Shown: positions 58,762 to 64,000 of the stretch, piece by piece
Numbering within the stretch: the first letter of the stretch is position 1
Layout of the letters: each line of letters begins with the position of its first letter
NCBI RefSeq assembly: GCF_963676685.1
Contig: NC_092348.1
Span: 29,363,386 to 29,427,385 of the forward strand
Length of the DNA stretch: 64,000 bases
DNA from: Mytilus edulis
Lineage: Eukaryota; Mollusca; Bivalvia; Mytilida; Mytilidae
Reading direction: 5' to 3'
Notes under the pieces: model-generated
What the model saw: the letters and a program-made list of their open reading frames with translations, nothing else
What the model was told of the DNA's origin: nothing
Databases searched by the model: none
Translations under genes and position numbers: made by a program

Positions 58762-60605
58762 AGGGTACACGACAACTCGTACTTTCGGCAAGTCGTACTC
58801 AACCAACTCGTACCCTATTTTTGCCAACTCGTAACCATGTTTTATTTGATATTATTTATCAAGTTATGCATAGTTATTGTAACTTTCTTTCGTATATCAT
58901 TATATAGCAAAATACAAATAAAAAAACAACTTTCATTGTTAATAAAACTCAATCATAATTGTTTTAAATAAGCTTATAAAATGCTAATCGTTATAATCAT
59001 TAGTATTCCTTAGAATTGATTGTTTGAAATTGTTTGCACGGCAATTTATTTGATATGCACATTAAAATAATTATGAGTACACATATGCTAATCAGTGGTC
59101 ATTAGTGGATAACATACCTACAAAAATAGAATGGATTTGTTAAAAGTAGAATAAACAGAGAGAAGTAAATGAAAACAAAAAATCGGTATAAGTGCGGCAC
59201 TATGATCATCAAAGGCCGTTGAGTTATACTTAAACAATCACCATCCTCACCGAAAAGAAAATGCATGGCTTAAACGTTGTAAAAACCAAGCTTAGAGAAA
59301 AAATATATAAACTATGGTGAAATGTATGATCATCTTCAATTGCAATCATGGTTCGTCCACGTTGTAATGTATGCAAGACGATATATAAATTGTGTATCTC
59401 AATAATATTTTCCACTAATCCTGTTATTTGGTCCATGTTTGGGGCCAATAAGAGTATATATTTCAAAAAGCTGTATTTGTAGGACCCTTATTACTATTAT
59501 TAATAGCAACAAAGCCTTGTAAAAATGTCTTACAATGTGTGTGTAAATAATAGTGATACTAGTGGTTTTTTTTAATACGCCTCTCGTAATTCTTCTAAAT
59601 ATTGGCTTAATTTTTATTTTAACTTTTATCATAATTGAGGTCAATACGTATATAAATGATAGTAGTATTGTGATGAAATATACATTTTAAAATACGTACA
59701 TGCAGAAAGATTAGATCAGGTGTGAAGTTGTTTTGATAACGGTTAAATAATTAATGGCACGCTTCGTGTGTGACTAAGGGCCGATTAACTGGTAATCGAC
59801 ATACTTCAGGTGTGAAGCAATCATCAATCAATTAATCACCGGCACGCGAACTGCAATAAATAATTTGTGTATTAAGGTTTGTGTTTAAAGGCTGTGGATT
59901 TTCTATAAAAATCTTGATTTATTTGCCACAAAGTCCTTTTTTTTTGAAGATCTCGTCTGATTGCTTATGAGACAACTCTTCACTAGAGACCAAAATGACA
60001 CAGAAATGAACAACTATAGGTAATCGTACAGCCTTCAGCCATGAGCAAAACCCACCCATACCTCATAGTCAGCTATAATGACCAGTAAAACAATTCAAAC
60101 GGAAAACGAACTGACTGCCATACTTATTTAAAAAAAAAAAACAAAAACAAAGTGTTAACACATCAACAAACAACGTGTTTATCGCAATATTCAGTAAAAA
60201 ATCTCTTCAAATATTCTAAGGATCGAGCACACCTTGACACTTGAGGATTTTTTTTCAGATACAAATCCTATCAGTAGATAAATCAGTAGGTGAATAATAA
60301 AATATGAAGCATTATAATGTTAAAAATATTTTCTACTAACACGAAAAAACTAAGACATGTTCAACGCAATGTTCAGTAAAAAATATCCTTTTCATATTCT
60401 ATGGATCTACCTCAGGGTGCACTGGGATACTTCAGGGAGTTAAAATATCCATATCTACTGATATAAACGTAGAAAACTTATATTATAATGCTAAAAAAAT
60501 ATTGGGTACGACTTAGTAGAAGTACGAGTTGGTAGAAGTACGAGTTGCCGAAAGTACGAGTTGGCTGAGTACGAGTTGCCGAAAGTACGAGTTGACATGT
60601 ATCCT
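58762..60605. mobile_element. 1.84 kb inverted-repeat element with GTACGAGTTG repeats at both ends
   Basis: The left end (58762, AGGGTACACGACAACTCG) and right end (closing 60605, AGGATACATGTCAACTCG on the complement) are about 100 bases of inverted repeat. Each is built from repeated GTACGAGTTGCCGAAA units (two clear copies left, at least four right). It lies between T runs, so no target duplication can be read. The interior carries a dispersed repeat (59950-60160) and no transposase. Confidence 0.75.
59950..60160 (+). repeat. Dispersed repeat inside the 58762-60605 element
   Basis: Same family as 26200-26720: 'gagacaactcttcactagag', 'ccaaaatgacacagaaatga', 'ctcatagtcagctataatga' and a short 3' part. 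It implies the host element was in place first or carried the repeat with it. Confidence 0.75.
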
Positions 60606-61164
60606 TTTTTTTATTTTTTTTCTTCTTCAACCATCTGAACCGGCTAAATTTTCCCTTACAATATTGTGCATCCTTGTTAACTGACCTTGTATTAATGTAG
60701 AATAAAGATTAAAGTGTTTTACCCTATAAACCTGTGAGTCAATTATATTTTAAATCTATAAAAAAAAAAATGAAAATTTTCCAACATTCTGATTCATCAT
60801 GACATGCATGACATTCATATATTATTTATAAAACACTTACTCTCAAATTGTTATTCCTTTTGTACTATCAATGACTATATTCATTGCTTATGTAATGATT
60901 AGTTAATATGAAAAGGTAAGATATCAAATTTTAAGATTATGAATTCAGTTTGTTGTTTCAATACAAAATATAAATTTCATAAAATTTTATTAAAAAAAAA
61001 ATAAACAGCCTTTCCCATTTTACTCTAGCTATTATTGGACAATTTGGTACTTAGCATACAACTACATGTATGTGGCACTGGTTGGCTAGAACTTTTGTAA
61101 ATACATTTGTAATACACTCTTAACAACCATTTTGCTAACATGTTATGGTACTAACAAGCGAGTA

Positions 61165-61255
61165 ATATATAACCAATATATTGTTCTCGTCCTGAATATG
61201 CATGAAATATTTGCCACTGGACGTTAAGCAACGAACAATCAATCAATCAATATAA
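61165..61255 (-). repeat. Dispersed repeat fragment with CAAT simple repeat
   Basis: On the - strand it reads 'ttgcttaacgtccagtggca' and 'attcaggacgagaac' as at 63425-63480, next to a CAAT run at 61236-61251. Confidence 0.75.
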
Positions 61256-61335
61256 CCAATATGCTTAATAAAATGTTGAATAAGATAAGATATATTTTAT
61301 TTCCAATTAAGAGACCACAAGGGGCATACATGTAT

Positions 61336-62109
61336 CAGTCAGGGGACTTTACTTAAATGAGTGATTTTCTAATTCACTGATTCAAGTAGCATTATTTTCA
61401 TTTAGGTTGGAATTAAGAGTTGTCTTTCTTCAATAATCACCTATTTAAGTAGTACAAAATAATCACTAGAAGTGATTTAATTTTACTGTAGCTTTAAATA
61501 TAGAATACTAATGATCCAGGGACTAATTATGTTTCTAAACTTATCAGAACCAACATCTGTGTTGTCCAGGATGACCAGGTCATTTCAGGTGATGACCTTG
61601 TACTGAATCTAGGATAATGACATAAAAATCACTTGTTTAAGTATCATACCTCAATTTCCTTCCCAAAAATCACTTCTTTAAGTATCATTATTTTAATAAC
61701 CCCCACTAATTTCAACACCCTCGAACAGTGAAATAATTTTATCGTGAACAGTAGAATTTTATTACATAATCTGAAAGATGAAACCTTGAACTTTACAGGA
61801 AAAATACTACCACTGCTGGGAAAAATCTGACAAGAAAGTATCAGTTCATTATGTAAAGCCATTATTACAGCATTTTTTCAACTAAAATAGAATTTGCAGC
61901 TAAATGATAGCATTAAAGGCATAAACCTTGCTACTTAAAAGAAGCAAAAAATACATTTTTTTTCAATTTTACTAATGAAAAGATATTATTTAAACCTATG
62001 TGTTTGAAATTTTGTTAAAATTACAAAATCAAAATTTGAGACAAAACTTCAAATTTGCTACTCAAATAAGTGATTTAAAAATCACTTACATCAGTAAGTC
62101 CCCTGACTG
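61336..62109. mobile_element. 774-base inverted-repeat element with TGTAT flanking duplication
   Basis: CAGTCAGGGGACTT at 61336 is inverted at the right end, closing 62109. TGTAT flanks both sides (61331-61335 and 62110-62114). Subterminal 'aagtgatttaaaaatcactt' and several 'aatcactt/aagtgatt' boxes are scattered through it (61360, 61470, 61630, 61670, 62065). It is AT-rich with no coding frame. Confidence 0.8.
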
Positions 62110-63398
62110 TGTATAGAGAATACAAGTATAAGGAAAAAGAACATTGATTATATGAAAATCTATAAAACGGGCTGCTGTCTGGATTAACCACAAAATCCCC
62201 ATTTTCTATTAATTTGTAATAGAACATGTACAGTAGACTAATAAATGGACATTATTGTTTAAAGGGAATTTTTGCTCTTCAGAAATCAAAAATTTCTAAA
62301 TAAAGTCCTACAAAAGGTGTTATACAATGAAAGCAGATGTTAAGAATTATCTAAATATTTTGATATCTTACATACATGTATGTTTGTGTAAGTTGTACCT
62401 TGCATTGAATATTGTACACTTTGTGAATTGATATTAAAGTGATTTCCACACTTTTTGGGAGTATAAAAAAATCCAAAACCAATATGTGATTGCCTTGATA
62501 GTTTTCAATTTTCCTGATTTTGTCTACATTTTGTTTTTTCAAGATACACAAAAGTCAAAACAGTGCAGTGAGCACAGTATTCTGAACATCCTTATTGATG
62601 AAATAAATACTCTGATATTAAGGCCAAAAATAAAATATTGTTTGTTTCCCCTCCCCCAACTGACCCAGTAAAATCGCAGTGACTCGAAAATTTTTATTGG
62701 CCATTCTTGTACATATTTTTTGTTGTTGCTATGTTGGTTTTTGGTGATATCTTTCTGATGCTGTAGTAAACGTGCATTGGTTTTTTGGTCATACCTTTCC
62801 GATGCTGTAGTCAACAAGCGTTTTAAATCAAGGCATTTTTGCATTGAAGCGTCAATATGATTCGGAATCGAGGAAAACAAACATAATGCCTTGCCACACG
62901 ATTTGTGTTGTCATGGTTGTGTGCAAGGGTGATATTTGAAAATAAAATCTTAAGCATCTTTCAACCCACTGAGTGCACCTTGATTGGCTTTGTCTTTTAC
63001 CTCTTTTCCTGTTTAAAGGATAAAATCTTTGAGTAAAAATGGTCTGAATTGTGCTTTGAAATCAATCTACTTAGTAGTACTTTGTCTTCGACTTCGACCA
63101 GGTTGGGCACAAGTCAGAAAATGTTGGATACATGATTTCCCTGCTTTCAGGGAACCTCCTTGATTTCTGGTGTAAACAAGACCAGTTAAAATGTGTTTTT
63201 ATTTTCCATTTTTTGGCATGAAATTTACAAAAGGGCACGTTTTACGTTATAACTTACACAAGTTGAATTTGTAAATACTCAAAAGTATTCTAGGAACAAC
63301 AAAACATGAATAAGTGAAGCCTTGTTTTTTCTAGAACTCGAAAAAACATACAAATCTTTGTTTAGGAATTAATTGACCAAGCTGCATGATCCATGCAT
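62110..63398. other. Flank with one unassigned open frame
   Basis: A - strand frame at 62880-62539 (113 codons) begins MFSSIPNHIDASMQKCLDLK and runs over a local duplication of about 45 bases ('ctacagcatcggaaag' and 'ctacagcatcagaaag'). The first of these is followed by GTATGA, a possible donor. No domain was recognised, so it is not called a gene. Nothing else was seen. Confidence 0.3.
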
Positions 63399-63399
63399 G

Positions 63400-63835
63400 T
63401 TGATTGATTGATTGATTGATTGTTGGTTGCTTAACGTCCAGTGGCAAATATTTCATGCATATTCAGGACGAGAACAAGTTCACAAATAATACAATAGGTA
63501 GGTGAATACGATAGAGGCCATCTGGGATGATGGTCGGGGGAATTTGGACTGCCACTGGAAATTGTGGGTATATTGGATAGGGACAGAAATTTTGCCTTGC
63601 AACAGGCCACCTACGGACCCCTCAAAGAGTTGTTGCAAGGGTTCTTAACGTGCAAAGAGCGTGGCACTCTCTTTACACGAGGCATCAGATTTAACATCCC
63701 CCTTCTGACCGGACGTGACTGCGAACTTGATAAATCCCGCACATCCAAACGGACGCCCCACTTCGGCTAGCGTTTTACTGCCGGTCGGGAGAAGACCAAG
63801 TGACCATATTTCTATACCCCAGTCACCCTTGGGGT
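63400..63835 (+). repeat. Long dispersed repeat with TGAT start
   Basis: Starts with a TGAT run (63401-63422), then 'ttgcttaacgtccagtggca', 'tattcaggacgagaacaag', 'atagaggccatctgggatga', and a less AT-rich 3' part with 'ccacttcggctagcgtttta' and 'gtcgggagaagaccaagtga'. The 5' part recurs at 7525-7690. The 68-residue open frame at 63564-63770 lies inside it. I recall the family from other mussel loci. Confidence 0.65.
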
Positions 63836-64000
63836 GTTATCCATGCATGTGTAACTGAACATAACTGAATTATGTTCACTTCTATTGAAAATTTTTATTC
63901 ATTAAATTTTAATTCCCAAGTCATTAACATATCTTTTTGTCATCTCATAATTGATGATCAAGGTATGAATTGGTGAACACAGGAATTGTTTTGTTGTGAG

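Noticed and set aside
63564-63770. 68-codon open frame near the right edge
   Set aside because: It lies inside a dispersed mussel repeat; the composition is explained by the repeat's less AT-rich 3' part.

Overview
The window is a piece of animal nuclear DNA from a bivalve mollusc, most likely a marine mussel (Mytilus-like). It is AT-rich, its genes are split by many introns with GT..AG borders, and it is packed with short dispersed repeats that I recall as typical of mussel sequence. The species call is inference: it rests on recognition of repeat families and protein similarity, with no database search.

Three genes can be reconstructed exon by exon. (1) At 1-5810 on the + strand lies the 3' part of an SLC23-family (nucleobase/ascorbate) transporter gene; its 5' part is outside the window. 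(2) At 13717-40094 on the + strand lies a complete second SLC23-family gene: 12 coding exons, 685 residues. The last exons of the two genes match in order, phase and nearly in length (254 and 274 bases in both), so they are tandem duplicates. (3) At 42900-58104 on the - strand lies a complete gene for the signal recognition particle receptor alpha subunit (SRPRA): 14 coding exons, 636 residues. Gene 2 and SRPRA converge on 40.1-42.9 kb. SRPRA is a housekeeping protein-targeting gene with no evident functional link to the transporters.

The rest is introns and intergenic DNA dominated by repeats. 5.8-13.7 kb holds dispersed repeats and a 2.4 kb palindromic element (9399-11791) that carries a second palindromic element inserted at a TA dinucleotide. 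Intron 1 of gene 2 (10 kb) holds a 4.3 kb palindromic element (18092-22430) whose arms repeat ETS-like and YY1-like motifs and whose middle carries broken fragments of a transposon-associated coding sequence. Intron 10 of gene 2 holds a ten-copy 58-base minisatellite and a tandemly doubled inverted-repeat element. The introns and upstream flank of SRPRA hold further inverted-repeat elements (56460-57706, 58762-60605, 61336-62109), two of them with apparent 5-base target duplications. No intact transposase, RNA gene or CRISPR array was seen.

The most notable observations are: altered substrate-site residues in the two transporters; a nested insertion whose empty site can be read from the opposite arm; the palindromic element with captured coding fragments; and a 20-codon upstream reading frame in the likely SRPRA leader that stops exactly at a splice donor.
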